A DNA stretch of 49,026 nucleotides from CAZHPR01 sp964534305. GTDB lineage: Bacteria; Patescibacteriota; Minisyncoccia; Phycocordibacterales; WO2-35-19. How positions within the stretch are numbered: the stretch's first letter is position 1; each line of letters starts with the position of its first letter. Under the pieces are notes generated by a model. The model was not told where the DNA came from, did not search any database, and saw only the letters and a program-made list of their open reading frames with translations. The stretch is taken from positions 1 to 49,026 of the forward strand of contig CAZHPR010000004.1 in the NCBI GenBank assembly GCA_964534305.1, written 5' to 3'. This document shows positions 23,240-31,821 of this stretch, piece by piece. The position numbers were made by a program, and so were the translations under genes.

Positions 23240-23484
23240 TTTAGGTTTTTATTGATACCTGATTTTTTTAACGAATCCATTATTTTTTCCATATTCATAA
23301 GTATCTCCCCTTTGTATATTGGTTTTGATTTTATATAAATCGAATTTTCTTTTATCTCTATTTGGTTTTCGAATATTTTTATACCCGTTATTTTATAGAT
23401 AGTATCGGCTACCAAAAATTTAGTATCCGAATTGTTTTTATCTAATTTTAAAAACTTATCGAAGAAGTTTTTAATCTCTATCAT
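23236..23484 (-). CDS. Small protein after dnaN, possibly DciA/DUF721-like
   Basis: This is an 82 aa basic protein. An N-terminal helix (NFFDKFLKLDKN) is followed by a short beta hairpin (NQIEIKENSIYIKSKPIYKGEIL) and a final helix. The helix-strand-strand-helix order and the position 2 bp after dnaN recall DciA-type (DUF721) helicase-loading proteins, but the similarity is too weak to assert. Its end overlaps the convergent PBP stop by a few bases. Confidence 0.5.
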   Translation of the reverse strand: MIEIKNFFDKFLKLDKNNSDTKFLVADTIYKITGIKIFENQIEIKENSIYIKSKPIYKGEILMNMEKIMDSLKKSGINKNLN

Positions 23485-23486
23485 AA

Positions 23487-24584
23487 CTACCTATTCATAG
23501 GCATTAACACATAAGTAAAACTATTATCGTTTGCCCCTTTTATTATAAGAGGTTTACCAACACCATTAAAACCAAGATTTATACTATCTGAGAATATAGA
23601 CTGGAAACAATCAGATAAATACTTGTTATTGAAATTAAGCTCAACACCATCACCTTCAACATTGGATTTTATAGACTCAGTGTATTCACCAACATTATTA
23701 TTTTTTGATTCTATTGTTAGTGTTTTGTTTTTTGAATCAACTTTTAATTTTATTTGATTTAAAGAATCAGAAAAAACAACCGATGATTTTATTGCATTTA
23801 TAAGTTCACTCTTTAATAAAACAACATTTGTTGTCGGCTCCTTGGGTATAATTTGTTTATAATCAGGAAATGACCCGTCTATAAGCCTAGAAACTAAGTA
23901 TAAGTCTTTGTACTTGAAAGCAACTTGGTTTTTATCAAACAAAACATCTATTTCACCATCAAAACCCTCTAATATTTTTATAATTTCAACTACATTTTTA
24001 TAAGGTAGTAATATTGGCTGGAAATCACCACCAACCTTAACATGAATATTTTTTTCAGCTAACCTAAACGAATCTGTAGAGACAAATGTTAAATAACTGT
24101 CATTTCTATAAACATAAACACTTGATAGCTCTGGTTTTATTGTTGAATTTGAAGCACTGTACCAGACAGATCTAAACCCAATTAAAAGATCGTTTATTGG
24201 TATTTTTACACTCACAGTATTGTTTATGGATGGTATAGATGGGAAGTCATCCTTAGACATACACTTTATAAGTGCTTTGTTTTTTAAGGTTGTGATATGT
24301 AGATTGTTATCAGAAATCTCAAAATTTATTTTTTCATCCTTTATAGTTGCTATTGTATTGAGTAGTATTGCAGAGGGAACAACAAAAGAACCGGTATCTG
24401 TTGATTTAACTTTTGTTTTAAATTCAAAACCCAAATCAAGGTTTGTTGATTTTATAATTAAGTCTTCTTTGTTTATTTCAAAATAAACACAAGATAGTAC
24501 TGGTAGAGTGAGATGTTTACCAGTTAGCCGACTAGCCTTTTGTAAAATACTTTCTATTTTTGTTTTTTCTGTTTCAAATTTCAT
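23487..24584 (-). CDS. dnaN: DNA polymerase III beta sliding clamp
   Basis: The protein is 365 aa with three repeated clamp domains. It begins MKFETEKTKIESILQKASR, contains LPVLSCVYFEI and STDSFRLAEKN, and ends in the diagnostic YVLMPMNR. The dimer rings DNA and tethers polymerases. It follows dnaA on the same strand across the putative origin. Confidence 0.97.
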   Translation of the reverse strand: MKFETEKTKIESILQKASRLTGKHLTLPVLSCVYFEINKEDLIIKSTNLDLGFEFKTKVKSTDTGSFVVPSAILLNTIATIKDEKINFEISDNNLHITTLKNKALIKCMSKDDFPSIPSINNTVSVKIPINDLLIGFRSVWYSASNSTIKPELSSVYVYRNDSYLTFVSTDSFRLAEKNIHVKVGGDFQPILLPYKNVVEIIKILEGFDGEIDVLFDKNQVAFKYKDLYLVSRLIDGSFPDYKQIIPKEPTTNVVLLKSELINAIKSSVVFSDSLNQIKLKVDSKNKTLTIESKNNNVGEYTESIKSNVEGDGVELNFNNKYLSDCFQSIFSDSINLGFNGVGKPLIIKGANDNSFTYVLMPMNR

Positions 24585-24781
24585 ATTTTAAATAAGAAGG
24601 TTTTTTATTATATACACTGTGGATTTGTGGATTTCTTTTTATAACCTTATTTTGCAATATTTTTTGGTCTATTAATTTTATAACACTGTGAATTATTTAT
24701 TAATAAGTATTTGTTAAGTTTGATTATTGGTTATATATCCACTACCTTTATACTCTTTATTAACTAATTATCAACAGGTAA
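24585..24781. promoter_or_regulatory. oriC: Probable origin of replication (dnaA-dnaN spacer)
   Basis: A 197-bp, strongly AT-rich spacer. DnaA-box-like sequences are TGTGGATTT at 24618-24626 and 24626-24634 (two 7/9 boxes sharing one base, head to tail), ATATCCACT at 24735-24743 (7/9) and TTATCAACA at 24768-24776 (8/9). Runs such as TTTTTTATTATATA could be the unwinding element. The location between dnaA and dnaN, near rpmH-rnpA-yidC, is the classical bacterial origin. None of the boxes is perfect. Confidence 0.6.
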
Positions 24782-26125
24782 TTAACCGATGATGGAACGT
24801 ATTTCCTGAATCTCTCTTGTAAGGGTAGGATCATTTTTTAGATCATTTTTTATTTTTTCACATGAGTGGATGACTGTTGTATGGTCTCTTCCACCCAATT
24901 TCTCCCCTATTGATGGGTAAGATATACTAAAATCTTCTCTCAGAATATACATTATCACCTGTCTTGGTTTTATTATCTCTTTTTTTCTTGTTTTTTCATA
25001 AATACTGTCTTCTTCAATCTTATAGAAATCAGATATTATTTTTACCACCTCTTTATATGAAAGTGATTTTTTGTTTTTTATACTATTTTTGATAAGTTCT
25101 TTAACCTCATTCATTGATAATATTCTCCCTTTGTTCTCTGTTTGGCATATTATAAGGTTTATAACACCCTCTATATCTCTAATATTACCCTTGATTGAAT
25201 CGGCCAAGTAATCAACCATATCTTGGTCCATAAAAAAGCCAACATTTGCGCATTTAGCCTTTATTATGGCAGCTCTTGATTCCATATCTGGAGCGGGTAT
25301 ATCAATAACCATTCCCGAAGAAAATCTAGATTTTAACCTATCTTCTAGTCCAACAATCATATTTGGGTGTTTATCAGAAGAAAATATAACCTGTCTGTTC
25401 ATTTCTTTCATTGTGTTGAATAGATGAAAGAATTCTTCTTGAGTCTTGTCCTTTCCAGAGAAAAATTGGATATCGTCCATTATCAAAACATCATATTTTC
25501 TATATTTTTCTTTAAAGAGATTAACCTTATTCTCTTGCATTGAGTTTACATAGTCGTTTGTAAACTTTTCGGATGTTAGATAGTAGATCTTTTTTGATGG
25601 GTTTGAACTTTTTACTGCATTACCAATTGATTGTATTAGGTGTGTTTTTCCATGTCCGGTGCTTCCGTATATAAAAAGTGGGTTGTATGCAACGCCTGGA
25701 TTTTTTATAACTGCTTGTGCCGCAGCAAAGGCAAGCTCGTTGAAAGGCCCAACAACAAATGACTCAAGTGTATATCTAGGGTTCAGATTATCCTCTTTGT
25801 TTACATAGTAATCTGACAAAGGAAGCTCTCTTATAGGCGATATTGGCTTGTTTGGAACGTACTGGTTTTTTGTTTTGCATTCTTCTTTTATTACATACTC
25901 TAGAGCGTGTACTGATTCAGAGCTACCTCGCAAACCCTTTAGAATTAATGGATGATATTTTTTGATCAGCCATTCTTTAACAAAAGTGTTTGGGACACTT
26001 AGGAATATTGTTCCATTATCAAAACCGGAGATTTTTGTATCCTTGAACCATGTCGCAAAGTTTGCCTTAGAGACAGTTGTCTCTAGTTCGGCGAGTACCT
26101 TGTTCCAAAGCTCTTTGGTATCCAT
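24782..26125 (-). CDS. dnaA: Chromosomal replication initiator DnaA
   Basis: The protein is 447 aa. Domain I is MDTKELWNKVLAELET. The AAA+ core has Walker A GSTGHGKTHL (~153-161) and Walker B VLIMDDIQFF. Sensor 2 region and domain IV carry the signature GGRDHTTVIHSCEKI. Linker domain II is short. It binds DnaA boxes and melts the origin. Upstream on its strand is TATAAT at 13 bp from the start codon. Confidence 0.98.
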   Translation of the reverse strand: MDTKELWNKVLAELETTVSKANFATWFKDTKISGFDNGTIFLSVPNTFVKEWLIKKYHPLILKGLRGSSESVHALEYVIKEECKTKNQYVPNKPISPIRELPLSDYYVNKEDNLNPRYTLESFVVGPFNELAFAAAQAVIKNPGVAYNPLFIYGSTGHGKTHLIQSIGNAVKSSNPSKKIYYLTSEKFTNDYVNSMQENKVNLFKEKYRKYDVLIMDDIQFFSGKDKTQEEFFHLFNTMKEMNRQVIFSSDKHPNMIVGLEDRLKSRFSSGMVIDIPAPDMESRAAIIKAKCANVGFFMDQDMVDYLADSIKGNIRDIEGVINLIICQTENKGRILSMNEVKELIKNSIKNKKSLSYKEVVKIISDFYKIEEDSIYEKTRKKEIIKPRQVIMYILREDFSISYPSIGEKLGGRDHTTVIHSCEKIKNDLKNDPTLTREIQEIRSIIG

Positions 26126-26161
26126 GAGAGCTATTATATATTCTAATCAAAATTATGGAAC

Positions 26162-26190
26162 TTGTATTTAGCTATAAATATGTTTATAAT
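26162..26190 (+). promoter_or_regulatory. Promoter of the rpmH-rnpA-yidC operon
   Basis: TTGTAT (26162-26167), a 17-bp spacer and a perfect TATAAT (26185-26190) lie 46 bp before the rpmH ATG, divergent from dnaA. Confidence 0.6.
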
Positions 26191-26236
26191 GTGTTAACAA
26201 TCAGTGGAAATAAAATTTAAATAGATAAAAATTTTT

Positions 26237-26371
26237 ATGTCAACAACTTATCAACCCAAAAAAAGAAAGAGAGCAAAGACACATGGTTTTCTAAAAAGAA
26301 AGAAGACTGCTGGTGGTAGCAAGGTCATAAAGAACAGGAGGAGGAAAGGAAGGAAGAAGGTGGCTTTATAA
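26237..26371 (+). CDS. rpmH: Ribosomal protein bL34
   Basis: This is a 44 aa very basic protein: MSTTYQPKKRKRAKTHGF, then KRKKTAGGSKVIKNRRRKGR, ending KVAL. All the L34 features (YQP-x-K-x-KR, HGF, RR-x-KGR) are present. It is a large-subunit protein. It is the first gene of the rpmH-rnpA-yidC group and divergent from dnaA. Confidence 0.97.
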   Translation: MSTTYQPKKRKRAKTHGFLKRKKTAGGSKVIKNRRRKGRKKVAL

Positions 26372-26385
26372 AAGTCTCAAAACTG

Positions 26386-26712
26386 ATGCTCCCAAAACAC
26401 AAAAGAGTCTCAAGGGAAGACATGGGTTTTATCAAAAAAGCCAATGTTTTCGGTAGTAATGACCTCTTTTCATTGAGGGCTATTGAAAAAGGTCTACCAA
26501 ATTCAAAAATATCATTTTCTGTTTCAAAAAAGGTTGCAAAAAGCGCTGTTGTTAGAAACAGGCTAAGAAGATTTGGATACCGATCGGTAGAGAGTATAAT
26601 AGACAATATAAAAAATTACCTAATAGTTTTTTATTTCAAAAAAATACCGAAGGGTTTTGAGGAAGTAGAAGAAGGTGTTAAAGATTTATTAAATAAGACC
26701 AAAATAAAATGA
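26386..26712 (+). CDS. rnpA: Ribonuclease P protein component
   Basis: The protein is 108 aa. It begins MLPKHKRVSREDMGFI and holds the diagnostic basic motif KVAKSAVVRNRLRR, followed by a helix-strand region (YLIVFYFKK). It binds RNase P RNA for tRNA 5' processing. Its stop overlaps the yidC start (ATGA at 26709-26712), implying translational coupling. Confidence 0.95.
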   Translation: MLPKHKRVSREDMGFIKKANVFGSNDLFSLRAIEKGLPNSKISFSVSKKVAKSAVVRNRLRRFGYRSVESIIDNIKNYLIVFYFKKIPKGFEEVEEGVKDLLNKTKIK

Positions 26713-27428
26713 TTTCTTTTTTGAAGACAGTTATATACGAACCTTTATACAACATTTTGGTTCTTATATTGGGTATACCTTATGTAGATGCTGGTATTGC
26801 AGTTATTATACTTACATTGTTTGTAAAGATAGTTCTCTATCCCCTATCCAAAAAAGCAACACAGACTCAAATAGTAATGAAAGAAAAAGAGTCGGAACTA
26901 AAAGAAATAAGAGAAAAATATAAAGACAAACAAGAACAAGCTATAAAAACAATGGAGTTTTATAGGCAAAATAACATAAATCCATTTTCTAGTATTCTGA
27001 CAATACTTATTCAAATACCCATAATTTATGCCCTTTATCACATCTTTCTAAAGTCTGGGTTGCCACTTATACAGACTGATATTGTCTATTCTTTTGTAAA
27101 AATACCAAGCTCTGTTTCGATGAAGTTTTTGGGATTCTTTGATATCTCAACAAAAAGTATCTTGCTCGCTATTCTCGCTGCGGTAACGACTTTTATCCAA
27201 CTTCATCTGTCGTCAAAATCAACAATAAAAGTAAGTTCTGATCCAAAGGATCTCTCTTCTATGATGATGAATCAGATGAAGTACACCTTCCCTATTGTGG
27301 TGTTCTTTATCTCTTGGAGTATTTCTGGTGTTGTTGCTCTATATTGGTTTGTAAGTAACGTACTCGGTATCTTACAAGACAGGATAATAAGAAAACAGAT
27401 AAACTCGCAGACTATTTTTAAAAAATAA
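26709..27428 (+). CDS. yidC: Membrane protein insertase YidC/Oxa1
   Basis: This is a 239 aa short-form insertase with no large periplasmic domain. It has five predicted TM helices with a charged cytosolic loop (MKEKESELKEIREKYKDKQEQ) between TM1 and TM2. NPFSSILTILIQIPIIYALY and PIVVFFISWSISGVVALYWFVSN are typical. It inserts membrane proteins with or without SecYEG. Its TAA stop is abutted by the second palindromic DUF559 element. Confidence 0.94.
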   Translation: MISFLKTVIYEPLYNILVLILGIPYVDAGIAVIILTLFVKIVLYPLSKKATQTQIVMKEKESELKEIREKYKDKQEQAIKTMEFYRQNNINPFSSILTILIQIPIIYALYHIFLKSGLPLIQTDIVYSFVKIPSSVSMKFLGFFDISTKSILLAILAAVTTFIQLHLSSKSTIKVSSDPKDLSSMMMNQMKYTFPIVVFFISWSISGVVALYWFVSNVLGILQDRIIRKQINSQTIFKK

Positions 27429-27914
27429 CCCCCTAAATCCCCCTTAAATTAAGGGGGAGTTTAAGGAGAATTAAATAATCCAATATCATTTATTTCTTTA
27501 GAAATCCTATCTATTATCTGATCAGTTTTATCTATAGTTTCTTTATTAATAAATCGAATAACTCTAACCCCTACTGATTTCAGGTATAAACTCCTTTCTT
27601 GATCATAAGAATACACATCTTTTCTTTTGTGATACTCACCATCTAATTCAATGGCTAATCTAACGAAAGGACAATAAAAATCTAAAACATAAGGTCCTAT
27701 GCTATATTGACGATAAAATTTAAAACCATTGAGTTTTCTTCCACGAAGCAAATTCCACAAAATTTCTTCAAATCTTGTCTGGTTTCTTCTCAATTCTCTC
27801 CTGCGGTTCTTTAAAGATTTAATATTGAAGCGAAATTTTTCTTTCATCTAAATTAAATAGATAAGTGAAGCTTTTCTGTGAACCCCTCTTAATTTAAGAG
27901 GGGTTTGGGGAGTT
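27427..27914 (-). mobile_element. Putative DUF559 palindromic element, copy 2
   Basis: The 488-bp unit has 32-bp inverted repeats at 27427-27458 and 27883-27914 (26 of 32 identical, all differences transitions). Each contains a near-perfect hairpin: CCCCCTTAA/TTAAGGGGG on the left and CCCCTCTTAA/TTAAGAGGGG on the right. Two of the changes are compensatory within the stem (C-G to T-A). The outer arm AACCCCCTAAA / AACTCCCCAAA corresponds to the arm of copy 1. Its only gene is a DUF559 nuclease, whose stop lies 2 bp from the left repeat. Confidence 0.65.
27461..27847 (-). CDS. DUF559-family endonuclease-like protein
   Basis: The protein is 128 aa. Family motifs are KNRRRELRRNQTRFEEILWNLLRG, FKFYRQYSIGPYVLDFYC, RLAIELDGEYHKRK, YDQERSLYLKSVGVRVIRF. 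The PD-(D/E)XK-type core (D, E-x-D) is intact. It is clearly diverged from the copy at 17747, so this is not a recent duplication. It lies in a palindrome-flanked element, immediately downstream of yidC in the opposite orientation. Confidence 0.87.
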   Translation of the reverse strand: MKEKFRFNIKSLKNRRRELRRNQTRFEEILWNLLRGRKLNGFKFYRQYSIGPYVLDFYCPFVRLAIELDGEYHKRKDVYSYDQERSLYLKSVGVRVIRFINKETIDKTDQIIDRISKEINDIGLFNSP

Positions 27915-27921
27915 ATATATA

Positions 27922-29136
27922 CTATTCCACCCTAAGCATCCATAGGTGCTCGTCTATTTTGTTTGTGAATATAAGGTGAGAGCCGTCGTTTGAGATGTCT
28001 ATAAAAGATATATCTATATCTTCACCAGATGATTCACTTAGAGATACTATATTTGAATAGAATAGGTTTTCGGTGTCTATTCTTCTTATGTTGTCCTTTG
28101 TAGAGATCAATCCTTTATACCAAGCGTCCATATATCCAGAAGTGTTGCCTTCTGGGATTGCACAGTACAAATAAACATTAAACCAGACACATTTTTCAGA
28201 AAGTGTGTTTGTATTGAGGCTTGTGCTGTTTAGGTTTTTATCAACTACAGATATATTAAATCCTCCGTTGGAAACAAGGGTTATATCACCTTTTGGATTA
28301 AATGATAAACCAAATCCACTTACAGAAGTTTTTGTTAGTTTGCCTGACACTGTGTCAAATTTGTAGGCAAAGGTCTCTGCATTCAATGCTGGCTTTGTTT
28401 GTATAAAAATGTTTGTGTTGTTAAGCCAGGTGGGAGTTATCTCTAAAATAGGGCTTGTATATATATTTTTTTTGCTAGTACCATCGGGATTTGCTACAAA
28501 CCAGAAAGAAGAAGCGCCTTTGAGATAGTAAAATATTTTTTTACCGTCTGGGCTGATCGACAAACCCTCCATATCTGTAGGTAGGCTTGAGATTGTTGTT
28601 GTATATAATGGCGCGTTTTCGTTTGAAATAGAACTTTTTGAAAGTTTTACAAAACTAGTTTCTATAAAATCGTTGGCCACGTCGATTGTTTGTGCTAGGA
28701 AACCACTCCCATCCGGCAACCAACTTGCAGAAACAACCTTTGGAATAGTTGTGTTTGTTATCCTTTCTACTCTATTTCTGTCAGATCTAGCTTCGTAGAC
28801 ATTGCCGGTTCCTTTCTCTACAAATCTTACAAAGGTTGTAGTGCCGACGTTGTATATTACTGCTCCAGCTACTCTATCATTCGATATTTTGCGTAGTCTC
28901 TTTATTGGGCTATTTTCTTCTGTTGCGACCACCTCTTCTTCTGTATTTGTTTCTGTGTTTCTTGTCTGTTCCCCACTACTCCCACTATCGCTGTTGCCAA
29001 ATGGGAAGTAGTCTCTTATAGAAAAACCAACTCTACTATCCCCTTCTCCATTACCCCCTCGACTAGAGAGCACAAGAAAGGCAGCAACTCCTATTATCAA
29101 TATTATTCCTATTATCAATAAAAACTTTTTAGACAT
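27922..29136 (-). CDS. Membrane-anchored beta-propeller-like protein of the T4SS cluster
   Basis: The protein is 404 aa. One N-terminal TM helix (FLLIIGIILIIGVAAFLVLS) is followed by a Ser/Glu-rich linker, then repeated blade-like units (VSASWLPDGSGFLAQT, GLSISPDGKKIFYYLKG, PTWLNNTNIFIQTK, FIDISNDGSHLIFTN). These are typical of WD40/TolB-like propellers. It is probably an extracytoplasmic scaffold. It is the last gene of the minus-strand secretion cluster, 1 bp from the VirB2-like gene. Confidence 0.65.
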   Translation of the reverse strand: MSKKFLLIIGIILIIGVAAFLVLSSRGGNGEGDSRVGFSIRDYFPFGNSDSGSSGEQTRNTETNTEEEVVATEENSPIKRLRKISNDRVAGAVIYNVGTTTFVRFVEKGTGNVYEARSDRNRVERITNTTIPKVVSASWLPDGSGFLAQTIDVANDFIETSFVKLSKSSISNENAPLYTTTISSLPTDMEGLSISPDGKKIFYYLKGASSFWFVANPDGTSKKNIYTSPILEITPTWLNNTNIFIQTKPALNAETFAYKFDTVSGKLTKTSVSGFGLSFNPKGDITLVSNGGFNISVVDKNLNSTSLNTNTLSEKCVWFNVYLYCAIPEGNTSGYMDAWYKGLISTKDNIRRIDTENLFYSNIVSLSESSGEDIDISFIDISNDGSHLIFTNKIDEHLWMLRVE

Positions 29137-29137
29137 A

Positions 29138-30046
29138 TTATTTGAAAGTTACGTGCCAGTGTGGAGGACTTGATTCTCTTAGAAATGTTGCAGTTTGTCC
29201 TTCGCCTATTTGAACTGTATATTCTGGGCCCAAAGTTGTTTGTCTAACAGAAATTTGGTTATTAATTATGTAATTATTCAAGTTTGTATCATTGCTCCTG
29301 ATATCTACCATTGGCTTACCTTCACCGTGTGTTTTGTGGCCAGCTTCAGTAGCTCCCGTTATTGTTATATTACAAGTTGGACAATCTAGAGCCAAATTTT
29401 TTAGCCCGCTCTGGGCGCTATTGGGTAGTCCGTTTAGGTTTACACAATTTGTTGTTTGTGTACCTTGGCACGGATCAGCATAAACTTTAATATTTGGAGA
29501 ACTTTGCAAAAAAGACCTTATTTGTGCGTCTTCTGTGAGTTGTTGCCCGGATATTGGTGTTCCTGCACCATAACTACCAGAACTTATTGTTCCCGAGTGT
29601 CCAAAAGGGGCGTTTACTTGCGGTAGGCTTAGATCTAAGTTTATGTTAAGTAACTTTGGGTTTATTGTAAAAAGTATCAACCAAGCAGCTATCACAAGCA
29701 CCAAGCCCTGGATTGAGTGCATAAGGCGGGCTCGACCTTCTGATTTTTTCTGTACAGCATCAGTAGAGAGATATTGAAAACCACCCCAAACAAGGTTGAG
29801 TACCGCAAATGCGGCAGAAAATCCAATAGCGAGGTTAAATATCCCCGGTATGTATTTTTCTAAATTTGTCTCTGTCACCGGGCTGCTACAAGTACCCTCT
29901 CCCCCAACACAGGGTATGGGGGTAAGTAGTGTGTAGTTTTCGGGAACTTCGGGAGCTTGGGCGTTTGCTAAGCCAGGAAAGACAAAAGCAACAGAAAGTA
30001 TAAAAATAATGAGTATGGGTATTAATTTTTGAAATCCTTTTTTCAT
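29138..30046 (-). CDS. VirB2-like pilin fused to an M15-peptidase-like domain
   Basis: The protein is 302 aa. A signal peptide (to ~residue 29) precedes two hydrophobic helices (LAIGFSAAFAVLNLVWGGFQYL and GLVLVIAAWLILFTI) with a short polar loop, the layout of TrbC/VirB2 pilins. The C-terminal ~120 residues contain ITGATEAGHKTHGEGKPMVDIR and PPHWHVTF. They resemble the H-x-x-G...D and H-x-H zinc sites of D-Ala-D-Ala peptidases (M15), with altered spacing. A murein-trimming role for the secretion machine is a reasonable inference. Confidence 0.6.
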   Translation of the reverse strand: MKKGFQKLIPILIIFILSVAFVFPGLANAQAPEVPENYTLLTPIPCVGGEGTCSSPVTETNLEKYIPGIFNLAIGFSAAFAVLNLVWGGFQYLSTDAVQKKSEGRARLMHSIQGLVLVIAAWLILFTINPKLLNINLDLSLPQVNAPFGHSGTISSGSYGAGTPISGQQLTEDAQIRSFLQSSPNIKVYADPCQGTQTTNCVNLNGLPNSAQSGLKNLALDCPTCNITITGATEAGHKTHGEGKPMVDIRSNDTNLNNYIINNQISVRQTTLGPEYTVQIGEGQTATFLRESSPPHWHVTFK

Positions 30047-30047
30047 A

Positions 30048-31046
30048 CTATTCTTTGAAATTTATATTAAACGAACCCCTTGGTTGTTGTAGTATCTTTG
30101 AGAGGTTCTCAACTGAGAAGTCAATTCTCGATGAGCCACTTACACCTTCAGGTTTTCTAAATATTACAGTCCTTGAGTTTGCTAGATCACCAGAGCGAGC
30201 ACCATTTAATCTCCAGCTCAGCGTAGCAGTATTATTTAGAGATGTATAAAACGGAGCGGCCATAATTTCTACTTCCTCTCCAGATAAGTCTAGGTTGCGA
30301 GGGATTGCTCTGTTAAGTATTGGGCCATAAAAAGGACTAATTTCGTAGAAGAGTACCTCTGGTTCTGTTGTTGGTATCTCTATTATTCCAAAAGCAGCAC
30401 CACTTTCGGTAGGGCTTGTGACCAACACTTCTACCCGATCTGTTCTACCCAAAAGAGACCCTTCTATCCTCAAAACGTTTTTACCGTATCCTGATTGTGA
30501 ATCAAAAGCGTTGGTACCATCTGACCATTTATAAATAAGTTTTTCTTTTGGTATCAAGTCGCCTTTACTGTCCGTAAAATCTGGCATTGCAACTATGGTC
30601 AAATTGCCTTGTTTTGGATGCAGTGCCTTACCTTTGAAAAATGGTGGTACATAAGAATCCGATTGCCAGATGAGATCTACTCCCACCGGCTTTATTTTCA
30701 TGCTCTTATAAAATGTTTTGCCGTTCGCTAGCTTTACTCTCACCTCTATATTTGTCTCTGTGCCAGAAGGTCCTGAGTTGAAGCTATAAGTCTTGCGGCC
30801 ATTTTCTTTTACAAAAATTTTGTTGTCTTGGTTCCAGGTTATCTCGGCTTTGTCCAAGTCTTCGCTGTACATCTCTAGTTGGATAAAGACGGTACTGTTT
30901 GGTTTTGGATATGTCGGTATCACTTCTACATTTAGCTCACTTTGAAGGGCGCCGTCCAGGTTTATGTTGAGTTGAGCAGAAGTTGCGAGAGGAACCAATA
31001 ACAGTATTAATAAAATTATGTTTTTATTAAAAAAAGATTTGATCAT
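30048..31046 (-). CDS. Secreted beta-sandwich protein of the T4SS cluster
   Basis: The protein is 332 aa. The signal peptide IILLILLLVPLATSA is followed by an all-beta region with two or three Ig-like units (VEVIPTYPKPNSTVFIQLEMYS, DLIWQSDSYVPPFF, KLIYKWSDGTNAF, ATLSWRLNGARSGDL). No family name. It is tightly packed between its neighbours (1-bp gap to the pilin-like gene), so it is very likely a structural envelope component. Confidence 0.6.
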   Translation of the reverse strand: MIKSFFNKNIILLILLLVPLATSAQLNINLDGALQSELNVEVIPTYPKPNSTVFIQLEMYSEDLDKAEITWNQDNKIFVKENGRKTYSFNSGPSGTETNIEVRVKLANGKTFYKSMKIKPVGVDLIWQSDSYVPPFFKGKALHPKQGNLTIVAMPDFTDSKGDLIPKEKLIYKWSDGTNAFDSQSGYGKNVLRIEGSLLGRTDRVEVLVTSPTESGAAFGIIEIPTTEPEVLFYEISPFYGPILNRAIPRNLDLSGEEVEIMAAPFYTSLNNTATLSWRLNGARSGDLANSRTVIFRKPEGVSGSSRIDFSVENLSKILQQPRGSFNINFKE

Positions 31047-31123
31047 TTATAATAATATTATATCAGATATTCACTACGTGATTGTATATAAGTGTTTGTG
31101 GAAATAACGGTTTTAATAAGGAA

Positions 31124-31819
31124 CTACCCATTTGTTTCTTTAGAATTTTGAACACCTTTTATTTTTCTCCTGCTTCCGTTTATAGCTTTTAGTCCTGCGG
31201 AGGCAGCAATCATTGGTAAATTACCAACAATAAACAATGGATTTGATGTAAATACCCCCAAACCTTCTAATAATCCACCCGAAATACTAGGTTCTTCTCC
31301 TTTGTCCTCCATTCTTGTCATTCCTACTATTAGTATCATACCTATGGTCCATGCGAATGAAAGGATTATGGTTGCATCTTGCCCGGGTATTATTTCAAGT
31401 ACTCCTTGTATAAAAGCAGTACCAAATTTTTTTGTATTGGATGAGTATGTTACTCCTAGGCTTAAAAACCATATCCAAAATACTGTACTTGCACATATAG
31501 TTATAAGCGCATTAACTCCCAGAAGACCTATACCAAGCCATTCTAAAATTATTTCTACTATATCTAAAAAAATAGCAGCTGTAATGAGGAGCCAAGCCAT
31601 CCAGATTTTTATTCTTTGCTGTTTCTGTACTTGGTTTTGTGTTGCGAGCCCACTACCCTCTTCTGGTAGATAAGAAACATTATCCGCGTAGTATTCTGGT
31701 GTATCTTCCTCCTCTTCTTGTGTGTCTGCTTCAGCAACTTTTCTCCTACGGGTCATATCTATAAGATAATTCTGTCGCTGTTTCTGTTCGTATTCATTTT
31801 TGGGGATATTATCCGCCAT
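31124..31819 (-). CDS. Multi-pass membrane protein of the T4SS cluster
   Basis: The protein is 231 aa. A charged cytosolic N-terminus (DMTRRRKVAEADTQEEEEDTPE) is followed by four hydrophobic helices (IWMAWLLITAAIFLDIVEII, VNALITICASTVFWIWFL, ATIILSFAWTIGMILIV, PLFIVGNLPMIAASAG) and a basic tail. It starts 2 bp after the VirB4 stop. It is probably an inner-membrane partner of the ATPase. Confidence 0.6.
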   Translation of the reverse strand: MADNIPKNEYEQKQRQNYLIDMTRRRKVAEADTQEEEEDTPEYYADNVSYLPEEGSGLATQNQVQKQQRIKIWMAWLLITAAIFLDIVEIILEWLGIGLLGVNALITICASTVFWIWFLSLGVTYSSNTKKFGTAFIQGVLEIIPGQDATIILSFAWTIGMILIVGMTRMEDKGEEPSISGGLLEGLGVFTSNPLFIVGNLPMIAASAGLKAINGSRRKIKGVQNSKETNG

Positions 31820-31821
31820 CT

